From NCBI RefSeq assembly GCF_009856445.1, contig NZ_WMFA01000001.1:372001-436000 (forward strand): a stretch of DNA of 64,000 bases. Direction: 5' to 3'. A program made the position numbers and the translations under genes. The notes beneath the pieces are model-generated. The model ran no database searches and was not told the DNA's origin. It saw only the letters and a list, made by a program, of their open reading frames with translations. The first letter of the stretch is position 1. Every line of letters begins with the position of its first letter. The stretch is from Halobacillus litoralis. GTDB lineage: Bacteria > Bacillota > Bacilli > Bacillales > Halobacillaceae. This document shows, one piece after another, positions 34,547-43,577 of this stretch.

Positions 34547-35736
34547 AAAGGGAACCCCGTTTATGGACATCCAGTTTTCTTAATGTTTGTGCGAGCAATT
34601 TTCTCGTCTTTTTAGTGTTTTATCTTTTGTTCGTGACGATGCCGATCTATTCGATGGAATCCATTGGAGTGGCCGAAGGGGAAGCCGGCTTAATTATTAC
34701 GGTCTTCCTGCTGGCAGCCATTCTTATACGTCCACTTTCAGGGCAGTGGGTGGAATCCTTTGGACGCAAGCCTGTGGTCGTAATCGCTTTAAGCATTTTT
34801 TTAGGAAGTTCCTTTTTGTATCTATGGTTCGACTCTTTTTCTGCCCTTTTAACCATTCGTTTCATACAAGGGATCGGTTTCGGGATGGGAACGACAGCTC
34901 TAGGGGCTATTGCTGCCGATGTTGTTCCAGATCAAAGAAAGGGGGAGGGGCTCGGTTATTTTGCGATGTCGATGAATTTCGCGATGGTGATTGGTCCTTT
35001 CCTGGGTCTTACTTTAATTCAAACGGCCGGGTTCACCGTGATGTTCTACGTTTGTGTCGCCCTGGCCGTCCTGGCTTTGCTTACTGGGCTTGTGATTCGT
35101 GTCGACCCTCTTCCTGTACCAGCGAAGAGAAGTATAGTCCCGAACATGCACAATCTTTTAGAAAAACCTGTGCTTCCTATTGCGTTGACCGGCGCCGTTA
35201 TGGCGCTTGCGTACGCGGGAGTGTTATCGTTTGTTTCCGTCTATGCAAACCAGCTCGGCCTTGCAGAGGCGGCTAGTTATTTCTTCGTCGTCTATGCACT
35301 TGTACTGCTTGTCTCCCGACCATTTACCGGAAGGTGGTTTGATCAATATGGTGAAAATGTGATTGTGATACCATCGATTCTTGTTTTTGGTGCAGGGATG
35401 ATGGTTTTAAGTTTTGCCAGCACGGCTTTTGTATTGCTTTTGGCTGGCGGATTGATCGGTCTCGGGTGGGGTACGCTCGTTCCGAGTATGCAGACCATCG
35501 CTTTGAAAAAAGTACCGGAAAGAGCAGGTTCAGCTACAGCCACTTTCTTTACGATTTTTGATATTGGCATTGGAGTAGGATCCTATGTTGTTGGAGCAGT
35601 TGCTACAGGTATTGGATTTTCCTCGCTCTATTTCAATAGTTCTTTTGTCGTATTGGGTGCGGTTTTCCTTTATATTCTTCTGCATGGAAGAAAGGTCCGC
35701 TCGAACGCTGAACATAAGATTGAATATAGTAGTTAA
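34543..35736 (+). CDS. MFS transporter
   Basis: 397 residues, twelve membrane helices. The MFS motif A-like GQWVESFGRKPVVVIA lies between helices 2 and 3, and a repeat GRWFDQYGEN in the second half. Drug:H+ antiporter-type efflux protein is the likeliest role, given coupling to a MarR regulator; substrate unknown. Confidence 0.9.
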   Translation: MKREPRLWTSSFLNVCASNFLVFLVFYLLFVTMPIYSMESIGVAEGEAGLIITVFLLAAILIRPLSGQWVESFGRKPVVVIALSIFLGSSFLYLWFDSFSALLTIRFIQGIGFGMGTTALGAIAADVVPDQRKGEGLGYFAMSMNFAMVIGPFLGLTLIQTAGFTVMFYVCVALAVLALLTGLVIRVDPLPVPAKRSIVPNMHNLLEKPVLPIALTGAVMALAYAGVLSFVSVYANQLGLAEAASYFFVVYALVLLVSRPFTGRWFDQYGENVIVIPSILVFGAGMMVLSFASTAFVLLLAGGLIGLGWGTLVPSMQTIALKKVPERAGSATATFFTIFDIGIGVGSYVVGAVATGIGFSSLYFNSSFVVLGAVFLYILLHGRKVRSNAEHKIEYSS

Positions 35737-35737
35737 G

Positions 35738-35764
35738 AAGGAGGTCTTTTTCTCCTTCTTTTGT
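35738..35764 (+). terminator. Terminator of the marR-MFS operon
   Basis: AGAAGGAG / CTCCTTCT stem followed by TTTTG. Confidence 0.78.
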
Positions 35765-35773
35765 TACAATTAA

Positions 35774-35789
35774 TTGAAAACGCTTACAA
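35774..35789 (+). promoter_or_regulatory. cre (CcpA) site upstream of methionine gamma-lyase
   Basis: TTGAAAACGCTTACAA fits all 16 positions of WTGNAARCGNWWWCAW. A possible -10 (TACAAT, 35765-35770) lies directly upstream, so bound CcpA would sit at the transcription start and repress. Confidence 0.75.
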
Positions 35790-35809
35790 AATGAAGGGGG
35801 AAGGCCGTT

Positions 35810-36994
35810 TTGAAAAATAAAGAGAAACGGATAGAAACAGCAATGATTCATAATGATGAAAAAACAGGAAAGTATGACGGCAGCTTGACGACACCGATTT
35901 TTCAAACCTCCACCTTTTCTTTTTCTTCTGCAGCGGAAGGTGAAAGAAGGTTCGCTGGTGAAGAGGAAGGATACATTTATACGAGACTCGGGAACCCGAC
36001 AGTGCGGACGTTGGAAAACCGCATCGCCACTCTTGAGGGTGGCGATCGTGGTTTGGCTTTCGCTTCAGGCATGGCTGCTGTATCTGCCGTATTAATAGCA
36101 CTCACTAAAGCTGGTGACCATGTATTATGTTCGAACGGTCTATATGGTTGTACTTATGGTTTACTGAAGATGTTTGAAGAAAAATATGCGATCACTCATG
36201 ATTTCAGCTATATGGAAACAGAGGAAGATGTGAAGGCGAAGATCACTCCGGATACCCGCTGTATCTTTATTGAGACGCCGATCAATCCGACGATGAAAAT
36301 CATCGATCTTGCTATGGTGGCACGGGTGGCGAAAGAACATGGCATCCCGGTCGTTGTCGATAACACTTTCTGCACACCATACCTCCAGCGACCATTGGAT
36401 CTTGGGTGTGATATTGTTTTGCACAGTGCCACCAAATACATCGGTGGTCACGGAGATGTCATTGCAGGCCTGGTCGTAGGAAAAAAAGAATTTATGGATG
36501 ACTTGGCTATGGCTCAACAGAAAGATATCGGCGGTGTCCTGTCCCCCTTTGATGCCTGGCTTTTACTCAGGGGCTTAAAGACTCTTCATGTACGTATGGA
36601 TCGCCACAGCATAAATGCTCTTGATCTGGCTAAAAGGCTGGATAACCACCCAAAAGTAAAACACGTATATTACCCAGGAATGGAAGGGAACGAGCAATTC
36701 AACATCGTTGAAAAGCAAATGAAAACAGGCGGAGGTGTGCTTGCTTTTGAAATAGAAGGAGGTAAAAAAGAAGCCCAGCAATTCATGGACCGCCTCCATC
36801 TAATTCAAATTGCGGTCAGCCTTGGGGATGCCGAAACCCTCATCCAACATCCGGCCACCATGACTCATGCAGTCGTTCCAGAAGAAAAGAGGCAGGAAAT
36901 GGGCATTACCGATACACTCATCCGCCTATCCGCCGGCCTTGAATCCGTTGAGGACATTTGGGAAGATCTGAATCAGTCTTTGGAAGAAGGATAA
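35810..36994 (+). CDS. mgl: Methionine gamma-lyase
   Basis: 394 residues from TTG 35810 (AAGGGGGAAGG upstream). Cys/Met-metabolism PLP fold: YTRLGNPTVRTLENR, AFASGMAAVSAVL, PLP lysine in HSATKYIGGHGDVIAG. The loop LYGCTYGLLK carries the Cys that marks true methionine gamma-lyases. It splits methionine to methanethiol, ammonia and 2-oxobutyrate. Close cystathionine gamma-synthase/lyase relatives are the main alternative. It has its own promoter with a cre site and a terminator after it, separate from the biosynthetic metX/metY. Confidence 0.87.
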   Translation: MKNKEKRIETAMIHNDEKTGKYDGSLTTPIFQTSTFSFSSAAEGERRFAGEEEGYIYTRLGNPTVRTLENRIATLEGGDRGLAFASGMAAVSAVLIALTKAGDHVLCSNGLYGCTYGLLKMFEEKYAITHDFSYMETEEDVKAKITPDTRCIFIETPINPTMKIIDLAMVARVAKEHGIPVVVDNTFCTPYLQRPLDLGCDIVLHSATKYIGGHGDVIAGLVVGKKEFMDDLAMAQQKDIGGVLSPFDAWLLLRGLKTLHVRMDRHSINALDLAKRLDNHPKVKHVYYPGMEGNEQFNIVEKQMKTGGGVLAFEIEGGKKEAQQFMDRLHLIQIAVSLGDAETLIQHPATMTHAVVPEEKRQEMGITDTLIRLSAGLESVEDIWEDLNQSLEEG

Positions 36995-37010
36995 GAGCCT
37001 ATACATCATC

Positions 37011-37041
37011 CAGAGCTCTATGGGTACATAGGGCTCTTTTG
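37011..37041 (+). terminator. Terminator of the methionine gamma-lyase gene
   Basis: AGAGCTCTATG / CATAGGGCTCT stem followed by TTTTG. Confidence 0.8.
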
Positions 37042-37263
37042 ATTATCACATTTTAAAGCGGATGGTGGTTTTTAAGAGGCTGTGAGTATTGACTTGTCTT
37101 GCTCCATCGTCCTGGCTGTCTTTCCCTTTCCGCACATTTTATTGGAACAATAGGTAGTGGATATGTGTTTATCCATCATCACATCGGGAAAAGTAATACC
37201 AGTGTGAAGAGAAGTAAAAGTTCAAGCATGCCGCATAAAAAATATAGAAGGGACGATGGAGTT

Positions 37264-37761
37264 ATGTTAAAAAAACTATTTGGTAATAACAAAAGTGTGG
37301 AGGAACAAATTGTCGCTCCGGTAAATGGAAAAGTGGTTCCCCTTGATGAAGTGGACGACCCTGTATTTAGTCAGCGAATGATGGGGGACGGCGTAGCTAT
37401 TGAACCGACCGATGGAAAAGTAGTAAGCCCGGTATCCGGTGAAATCGTCCAGCTCTTCCCTACTAACCATGCCGTAGGGATAAAAACGAAGTCAGGTGTG
37501 GAAGTCCTTGTACACATCGGCCTTGAAACGGTTTCGATGGAAGGGGAAGGCTTTGAAGGGCATATCACCACTGGAGACAAAGTAAACGCAGGTGATCATT
37601 TGATTACGTTTGATATGGATCTTGTTAAAGAAAAAGCGAAAAGCACGATTACACCTGTAGTCATTACAAACTATGATGATGTAGTCGAAAACTTCGATCC
37701 ATCCTATAGCGATGGCGCAAACGCCGGTGAATCTACCATCGCTACACTGAAAACGAAATAA
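37264..37761 (+). CDS. PTS glucose-type IIA component
   Basis: 165 residues, IIA-Glc fold. The phosphorylated histidine lies in VEVLVHIGLETV and the second histidine in FPTNHAVGIKTKSG. It accepts phosphate from HPr and passes it to a IIBC permease. No permease is in the window, so this is a free-standing IIA; the next gene is sucrose-6-phosphate hydrolase, suggesting service to a sucrose or glucose permease elsewhere. AAGGGA about 10 nt before ATG 37264 and the family N-terminus reject the longer frame from 37099. Confidence 0.92.
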   Translation: MLKKLFGNNKSVEEQIVAPVNGKVVPLDEVDDPVFSQRMMGDGVAIEPTDGKVVSPVSGEIVQLFPTNHAVGIKTKSGVEVLVHIGLETVSMEGEGFEGHITTGDKVNAGDHLITFDMDLVKEKAKSTITPVVITNYDDVVENFDPSYSDGANAGESTIATLKTK

Positions 37762-37773
37762 AAGACGACCAAG

Positions 37774-37808
37774 GCCTGATGTACCAAACGTGTACATCAG
37801 GCTTTTTC
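37774..37808 (+). terminator. Terminator after the PTS IIA gene
   Basis: GCCTGATGTAC / GTACATCAGGC perfect 11-bp stem followed by TTTTT. Confidence 0.9.
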
Positions 37809-37830
37809 TGGATGTATGATCCAGAAAAAG
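37802..37830. repeat. Perfect 12-bp inverted repeat between PTS IIA and sucrase genes
   Basis: CTTTTTCTGGAT and ATCCAGAAAAAG around GTATG. It shares its first bases with the T-tract of the preceding terminator and lies about 35 bp before a TATAAT (37864-37869). Could be an operator or a second terminator arm. Confidence 0.6.
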
Positions 37831-37915
37831 GGAGTTTTCATGGCGGAGGAGAGTGGGATGTTTTATAATGGGGCAAGAAGGAAGACGGATAAGTAGAAAA
37901 GGGAGGAGAAGCGTG

Positions 37916-39373
37916 ATGTCTAAGCGTGATACAGAGCTGCGAAACAAAGTGGAGACAGAAGTACAAAATTACAAACAAACCGTAGAAGCGGATATGTACC
38001 GTCAGAATTATCATCATATGCCGCCTGTCGGTCTGATGAACGATCCAAATGGATTCATACAATGGAAAGGGACATATCATCTCTTTTATCAGTGGATGCC
38101 TTTCGATACAGCTCATGGGGCAAAATACTGGGGACATTACACTTCTGCAGATCTTGTGAAATGGAAGCATGAGGCTGTGGCTTTGACTCCATCCGAATGG
38201 TATGACAAGGATGGGGTCTATTCGGGAAGCGCTGTCGTGCATGATGATCAATTGCACCTTTTCTATACGGGAAATGTGGAAGGGGAACATGGACCTGAGG
38301 CAGAATATCAATGTCTTGCTGTATCTAGGGATGGTGTCCATTTTGAGAAAAAAGGCGTCATCATTGAAACGCCAAAAGGGTACACAGCTCATTTCAGAGA
38401 CCCGAAAGTATGGAAGAAGGGTGACCTATGGTACATGGTGGTTGGAGCTCAAACAGGGGATAAGCAGGGGAAGGCTGTATTGTTCCGTTCGACTGACCTT
38501 CATTCATGGGAACACGTAGGCCCTATTGCCGGAAGTAATGAAGGGGAGCTGGGTGAGTTTGGGTATATGTGGGAGTGTCCGGATTTATTCGAACTGGATG
38601 GTGCAGACGTGCTTATGGTCTGCCCCCAGGGACTTGAGGCTGATGGTATGAACTATGCAAATACATATCAGAGCGGGTGTTTTATTGGGCAATGGGATGA
38701 AAGCTCTGAAACATTCCAACACGGAGATTTTCGTGAGCTTGATCGAGGCTTCGAGTTTTATGCTCCTCAAACGACAACGGATGAAAAAGGAAGAAGGATC
38801 CTTGTCGGCTGGATGGGGGTCCCGGAGCAATATGAACAAGCACATCCCACGGTTGAACATGGATGGGTCCATTGCTTGACGATCCCGCGTGAATTGAAGT
38901 GGGATGGCGAAAGAATCATACAAACCCCTCTGCCTGAGCTTGCCTCAATGCGAGGACCAGTTTTAATGCATTCATCCATTACAATTGAAAATGATCAAAA
39001 AGGCGTGAGAGGGGTACAGGGGAGATCGATTGAGCTGAACCTCGATATTGAATCATTGGAGGATATGTTCGCCATCGAACTTTTTCAGTATGCTTCTTTG
39101 AGTTACAAAGATCATGTCATAACATTATCAAGACCGCATTTAGAAGACCGTTCCAAAACAGAGTTCCGTCGCGTGAAACTGAAGGACGGATTAAAGAACC
39201 TCCGTTTATTTATTGATCAGTCTTCACTGGAAATTTTCATTAATGGAGGGGAAGAGGTACTGACTTCCAGGATTTATCCTCAAGCAGAGGAAGAGCATAT
39301 TCTCTTTACCTCATTAGGATCCACTACTTTCTCTGTTGAAAAGTGGAATTTGAAAGGGTATGAGTATTCTTAA
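37916..39373 (+). CDS. Sucrose-6-phosphate hydrolase (GH32)
   Basis: 485 residues. GH32 five-blade propeller with the catalytic nucleophile in GLMNDPNGFIQWKGTYHLFY, transition-state stabiliser FRDPKV and acid/base Glu in MWECPDLF, then a C-terminal beta-sandwich. No signal peptide, so it acts in the cytoplasm on phosphorylated sucrose delivered by a PTS. GGGAGGAG 7 nt before ATG 37916; a TATAAT at 37864-37869 lies within the longer open frame (from 37853) and rules that start out. Confidence 0.93.
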   Translation: MSKRDTELRNKVETEVQNYKQTVEADMYRQNYHHMPPVGLMNDPNGFIQWKGTYHLFYQWMPFDTAHGAKYWGHYTSADLVKWKHEAVALTPSEWYDKDGVYSGSAVVHDDQLHLFYTGNVEGEHGPEAEYQCLAVSRDGVHFEKKGVIIETPKGYTAHFRDPKVWKKGDLWYMVVGAQTGDKQGKAVLFRSTDLHSWEHVGPIAGSNEGELGEFGYMWECPDLFELDGADVLMVCPQGLEADGMNYANTYQSGCFIGQWDESSETFQHGDFRELDRGFEFYAPQTTTDEKGRRILVGWMGVPEQYEQAHPTVEHGWVHCLTIPRELKWDGERIIQTPLPELASMRGPVLMHSSITIENDQKGVRGVQGRSIELNLDIESLEDMFAIELFQYASLSYKDHVITLSRPHLEDRSKTEFRRVKLKDGLKNLRLFIDQSSLEIFINGGEEVLTSRIYPQAEEEHILFTSLGSTTFSVEKWNLKGYEYS

Positions 39374-39454
39374 TAGGAAAAGGGGCTCGCTTTTTGAATT
39401 CCTTATTATTGTGGTAAGATAACTTTATGTAAATCGCACGAAGGGGTCATGTTT

Positions 39455-39997
39455 ATGAGTCAATCTCCAAAAAAGATGAAAGCGAATGAACGAAGAGAGT
39501 TTATTCTCGCTTTATTAAAACAAAAAGGTGCGCCTGTCACAGGTAGTTCTCTTGCCGAGGAAATGAACGTGACCCGGCAAGTCATTGTCGGTGATGTCTC
39601 CCTGCTGAAAGCAAAGAATGAGCCGATTGTCGCCACGAGTCAAGGGTACATGTATATGATGGATGGAAAAGATGACCTGCCCTATCAACGTACGATTGTA
39701 TGCAAGCACCAGGGGGACGAAACAGAACAGGAACTCAATATTCTGGTTGATCATGGTGTTCATGTCCAGGATGTCGTTGTCGAACACCCTATTTATGGTG
39801 ATTTAACATCCAGACTTACCATTTCGAATCGCCGTGATGTAAAGAAATTCATCGAGAAAGTGAACAGCACCAAAGCCTCTTACTTACTCGAATTGACAGG
39901 CGGCATCCATACGCATACCATTGCAGCGGACAGCCAGGAAGCCCTTGATGAGGCAGAGACGGCATTGGAAGAAGCAGGTATATTGATGACGAAATAA
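39455..39997 (+). CDS. niaR: NiaR/NadR niacin-responsive transcriptional repressor
   Basis: 180 residues. N-terminal winged helix (RREFILALLKQKGAPVTGSS, EEMNVTRQVIVGDVSLL) and C-terminal 3H domain with the conserved histidines DHGVHVQDVVVEHPIYG and GGIHTHTI. By homology with Bacillus YrxA it represses NAD biosynthesis and niacin uptake genes when nicotinic acid is present. None of its usual targets is in this window. AAGGGG is 8 nt before ATG 39455; the ATG at 39449 is too close. Monocistronic. Confidence 0.92.
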   Translation: MSQSPKKMKANERREFILALLKQKGAPVTGSSLAEEMNVTRQVIVGDVSLLKAKNEPIVATSQGYMYMMDGKDDLPYQRTIVCKHQGDETEQELNILVDHGVHVQDVVVEHPIYGDLTSRLTISNRRDVKKFIEKVNSTKASYLLELTGGIHTHTIAADSQEALDEAETALEEAGILMTK

Positions 39998-40012
39998 CAG
40001 GGATATCTTGAG

Positions 40013-40052
40013 AAGAGATAGGCATTCTGAAAAGGAAGCTTATCTCTTTTTA
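40013..40052 (+). terminator. Terminator of niaR
   Basis: AAGAGATAGGC / GCTTATCTCTT stem (one G-U pair) followed by TTTTAC. Confidence 0.78.
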
Positions 40053-40159
40053 CTTATTTCATATAAAGACGACATGGGAAGCATGTCTTAATCAATGAAC
40101 GAAAGGAATATGATATATTTATATCATGATTTCTTGTTAGAAAAAGGAAGGTGGCCACG

Positions 40160-41602
40160 TTGAACATCCTGCCGATTTTTGTGAGTATCATTCTTACCTT
40201 GAACGTGTTGCTTGCCTTAGCCATCATCTTCCTTGAACGAAGAGATGCGAGTGCAACATGGGCGTGGTTGATGGTTTTACTATTTATCCCTGTCGCAGGT
40301 TTCTTTCTTTATTTGATCTTCGGGCGCCGGCTCAGCAATAAAGAAATATTCACCTGGGACAAAAAAAGTCGTCTTGGACTTCTTGCCGCTGTCCAGGAAC
40401 AATTGACAGCCATTAAGAATAACGAGTTGAAAGTCCAGCATGAAGATATCATTCCATATGAAGATTTAATTTATATGCATCTAAAAAACAACGATGCACT
40501 ATTATCGCAAAACAACCAAGTTGAAATTTTTACAGATGGTCAAAAGAAGTTTCATGCACTTATTGAAGATCTTGAAAAAGCAGAAGATCATATTCATTTG
40601 CTCTATTATATTTTAAGAGATGATAACTTAGGGCACCGCCTGGCAGATGTGTTGAAGCGGAAAGCCATGGAAGGTGTGGAAGTCAAGCTTTTGTATGATG
40701 ACATGGGTTCAAGATTATTGAAGCGTTCCTATATACGGAGCTTGAAAGAAGCGGGCGTGCAAGTGGAATCGTTTTTCCCTTCCTTTATCCCTAAAGTGAA
40801 TATGAAAATCAATTACCGAAACCACAGAAAACTCGCAATTATCGACGGTGAAATCGGGTATATTGGTGGTTTCAACATCGGAGACGAATATTTGGGCTTT
40901 AATAAAAGGTTTGGATATTGGCGGGACACCCATTTGCGCGTGGAAGGAGAAGCAGTGAACAACATGCAGACACGCTTCATCCTCGACTGGAATCACGCTT
41001 CACGCAGAGATATTGTGTATGAGCAGCGGTATTACCAGGCTAAACCCAAAGGCGATGTGGGCATGCAGATCGTATCCAGTGGTCCTGATTCGGAGTGGGA
41101 GCAAATCAAGCATGGCTACTTGAAAATGATCCTTTCAGCGAAAAAGTATGTGTACATTCAAACCCCATACTTCATCCCTGACGACAGCTTACTGGATGCG
41201 CTCCGTGTAGCGGTCCTGTCAGGAGTGGATGTGAGAATCATGATTCCTAATAAGCCGGATCATCCATTCGTGTACTGGGCAACATTTTCAAACATTGGAG
41301 ATATGTTAAAAGCAGGTGCAAGCATTTACGTCTACCAAAAAGGATTCTTACACGCCAAGACAATTGTCGTTGATGGAAAAATAGCTTCGGTAGGTACAGC
41401 GAACATTGATGTGCGGAGCTTCCGTCTGAACTTTGAAGTGAACGCCTTTTTATATCATCCAGAAGTGGCGCAGTCATTAGCCGACCGTTTCCATGAGGAC
41501 ATTGTCGAGTCGACTGAGCTTACATTTAAGCTTTATCATGCCAGGACGAAATGGATCCGCTTTAAAGAAGCCATCTCAAGGCTATTATCACCAATCCTAT
41601 AA
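40160..41602 (+). CDS. cls: Cardiolipin synthase
   Basis: 480 residues. Two N-terminal membrane helices (ILPIFVSIILTLNVLLALAI and WLMVLLFIPVAGFFLYL) and two phospholipase D HKD motifs: HRKLAIIDGEIGYIGGFN near 225 and HAKTIVVDGKIASVGTAN near 397. It joins two phosphatidylglycerols into cardiolipin at the membrane; cardiolipin rises with salt in halophilic bacilli. GGAAGGTGG lies 6 nt before TTG 40160; GTG 40151 sits within that site. Confidence 0.95.
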   Translation: MNILPIFVSIILTLNVLLALAIIFLERRDASATWAWLMVLLFIPVAGFFLYLIFGRRLSNKEIFTWDKKSRLGLLAAVQEQLTAIKNNELKVQHEDIIPYEDLIYMHLKNNDALLSQNNQVEIFTDGQKKFHALIEDLEKAEDHIHLLYYILRDDNLGHRLADVLKRKAMEGVEVKLLYDDMGSRLLKRSYIRSLKEAGVQVESFFPSFIPKVNMKINYRNHRKLAIIDGEIGYIGGFNIGDEYLGFNKRFGYWRDTHLRVEGEAVNNMQTRFILDWNHASRRDIVYEQRYYQAKPKGDVGMQIVSSGPDSEWEQIKHGYLKMILSAKKYVYIQTPYFIPDDSLLDALRVAVLSGVDVRIMIPNKPDHPFVYWATFSNIGDMLKAGASIYVYQKGFLHAKTIVVDGKIASVGTANIDVRSFRLNFEVNAFLYHPEVAQSLADRFHEDIVESTELTFKLYHARTKWIRFKEAISRLLSPIL

Positions 41603-41627
41603 TTATTTTACTCTTCAAGAAGGTAGA

Positions 41628-41760
41628 AGACACAGTTTCGAGGCGTTTTCGGGGTTCGTTACTTAGTTTAGCGCCAGGGGTGGTTGGGAAGCCACTCGCT
41701 TTCCAACCACCCTTTCTATGTAAGGGAGAAACGAACCCCTTCGCCCACAAGGACTGTCCT
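41628..41760. repeat. Dispersed palindromic element, copy 3 forward arm with internal deletion
   Basis: Keeps the ends (GAAGACACAGTTTCGAG, GGGGTTCGTTAC, AACGAACCCCTTCGCCCA) and the inner stem GGTGGTTGGGAAGCCACTCG / CTTTCCAACCACC, but lacks the hairpin tip found in other copies. About 120 bp against 240. Part of a 634-bp gene-free stretch. Confidence 0.78.
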
Positions 41761-41877
41761 CCACTAACCCTGGGCTGTACGTAGAATTTGCTATATATCA
41801 AGCAGTTGGATGACAAACACCTGCCCCAGGGCGTTTCAATTACTCGCCTCAACCAAGTTGGAATGAGGGGTTTCTAT

Positions 41878-42007
41878 AAGTGGTTTCGAGACCTTGATAT
41901 AGCAAAGGGGCGGAGGGGGATGAGGAGGCTCACCAAGCTCCCACGGAAAGCGAGTCATCACCCGTAGTCCCCATCCACTCAACAAAAGTCTCGAAATCAA
42001 GTCTTCC
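41878..42007. repeat. Dispersed palindromic element, copy 3 inverted arm with internal deletion
   Basis: Starts GTGGTTTCGAGACCTTGATA, ends GTCTCGAAATCAAGTCTTCC. GATGAGGAGGCTCACCAAGC and CTCCCACGGAAAGCGAG remain, but the GGCGAGACTCCTGCGGG block is missing. Confidence 0.78.
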
Positions 42008-42028
42008 TGCCAAGTAATTGAATAAATT

Positions 42029-42062
42029 AAAAAGCCCTGCGCATCTTGCGCAGGGCTTTTTG
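42029..42062. terminator. Bidirectional terminator near the htrB end
   Basis: AAAAAGCCCTGCGCA / TGCGCAGGGCTTTTT, strong on both strands. About 175 bp from the htrB stop. Between them (42063-42236) I see no further feature. Confidence 0.82.
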
Positions 42063-42236
42063 AGAGAGGTTGTTTTGGTATTGGTTTTCCTTTGTAGCAC
42101 GAGAAAGGCTGAAGGGAATTCTTTTATCTAATAGCTATCTGGAGGGGGGATCGATCGTATCTATTGGATGTCGAATCCCCATCAGCGTTTCTACTTTTCA
42201 ATCTTTCTTCATCACGTATTCTTCATATCTGTTCAA

Positions 42237-43385
42237 TTATTGAGAGGTTAGCGTGATTTGGACGGTGGTTGGTTTGCCGTCACGGTAAACTTCAAGCTCT
42301 GCTGTATCTCCGTCTTGTGCTTGGTTGTAGAGATATTGTCGCAGGCTGATGAGAGACTCGATTTCATTGCCGTCGATGGCGGTGATCACATCGTATTTTT
42401 CGAGTCCTGCTTCATCAGCAGGGGAGCCTTTTTCGACGCCTTGGACAAGGACGCCTTCGGTTACTTCTTCTGGCAACCCTAGCTCACGTTGTAACACAGG
42501 GTTAGGGATTTGGTTCAAGTCTTGCAGGGAAACTCCCATGTAAGGACGTTCAACTTCGCCGTTTGTCTCTAAGTCTTCGATGACAGGTTTAGCAACGTCC
42601 ATAGGGATAGAGAAGCCAATTCCTTCAACTTCTGCTTTTGCGATTTTCATAGAGTTGATTCCAATGACTTCGCCTTGCAGATTGATGAGCGCACCTCCAC
42701 TGTTACCTGGGTTGATGGCTGCATCGGTTTGAAGGACTTCGGTCTGCCAATCTGGTTGTTGATCACCGTTAATATCGACTGGAATATTACGGTTCAATCC
42801 ACTGACAATTCCTTTCGTCACGGATCCTGCGAACTCCATGCCTAGCGGGTTACCGATGGCAATGGCTGTTTGCCCGACCTCTACGTCACTGGCTTTACCT
42901 AATTCAGCAACCTTTTGCACATGTTCGCTATCTATTTGTAAAACGGCCAGGTCTGTTAAAGGGTCACTACCTTTTAGTTCGGCTTTCACTTTTGTTCCAT
43001 CACTCAGAATAACTTCAAGTTCGGAAGCATTTTCGATGACGTGATGGTTGGTGGCAACAAAAGCTTTTCCGCCTTCTTCCTTATAAATGACCCCGGAACC
43101 TGTACCGGCTTTTTTAGCGCCTTGTCCTGTATTCTGGACATTACTAATACCGACAACCGCTTCGGAAGCTTCGTTGACTGCTTGAGTCACTTCCTCCTGG
43201 TTTTTCCCGAGATTCAGTTCATTGGCTTGTGCTGTCGGCTTTTCTGTATTGATATCTATAGAAATGCCCTGCCACTGAAAAACGGTGGTAACTAGAAAAA
43301 CAGCTGCAATGGCTCCTAAAACACTGAAAGCTATACCGGAACGTTTGTATTGTTTCTTATCATTTCGCTTCTGTTCATCAAACAT
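42237..43385 (-). CDS. htrB: HtrA-family serine protease (HtrB/YvtA-like)
   Basis: 382 residues. Short cytoplasmic start, one membrane helix (about 18-38), then a trypsin-like domain with triad His in VATNHHVIE, Asp in LTDLAVLQID and Ser in INPGNSGGAL, and a C-terminal PDZ domain (VEKGSPADEAGLEKYDVITA). It degrades misfolded secreted proteins at the outer membrane face. It is divergent from cssRS, as Bacillus htrB is, so it is probably induced by secretion stress through CssR. The 192-bp gap between them should carry the CssR sites. Confidence 0.94.
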   Translation of the reverse strand: MFDEQKRNDKKQYKRSGIAFSVLGAIAAVFLVTTVFQWQGISIDINTEKPTAQANELNLGKNQEEVTQAVNEASEAVVGISNVQNTGQGAKKAGTGSGVIYKEEGGKAFVATNHHVIENASELEVILSDGTKVKAELKGSDPLTDLAVLQIDSEHVQKVAELGKASDVEVGQTAIAIGNPLGMEFAGSVTKGIVSGLNRNIPVDINGDQQPDWQTEVLQTDAAINPGNSGGALINLQGEVIGINSMKIAKAEVEGIGFSIPMDVAKPVIEDLETNGEVERPYMGVSLQDLNQIPNPVLQRELGLPEEVTEGVLVQGVEKGSPADEAGLEKYDVITAIDGNEIESLISLRQYLYNQAQDGDTAELEVYRDGKPTTVQITLTSQ

Positions 43386-43577
43386 TAGAGAAACGACGCC
43401 CCTTTCAATAAGATTCGCTGTTGATCTTTGGTGTTTCCCTCTGACAATTTTTATTCTACGACAGAGTTATGGAATGACTTTGGTGTAAATGTGGAAAAAG
43501 TGTGGAATGTAGGAGTAAACTAAAAAAATATGAGAGAATAAAGCAAGAGCAGATGTGGATAGAGGAGGATGCCATCT

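Noticed and set aside
34587-35276. 229-residue plus-strand frame within the MFS gene
   Set aside because: Cys/Arg/Phe-rich out-of-frame shadow of a clear transporter.
37838-38392. 184-residue minus-strand frame
   Set aside because: Antisense to the sucrose-6-phosphate hydrolase start region; no family features.
43386-43577. Specific CssR box
   Set aside because: The gap contains GTGTAAATGTGG-like direct repeats, but I could not match them to a consensus well enough to call a site.
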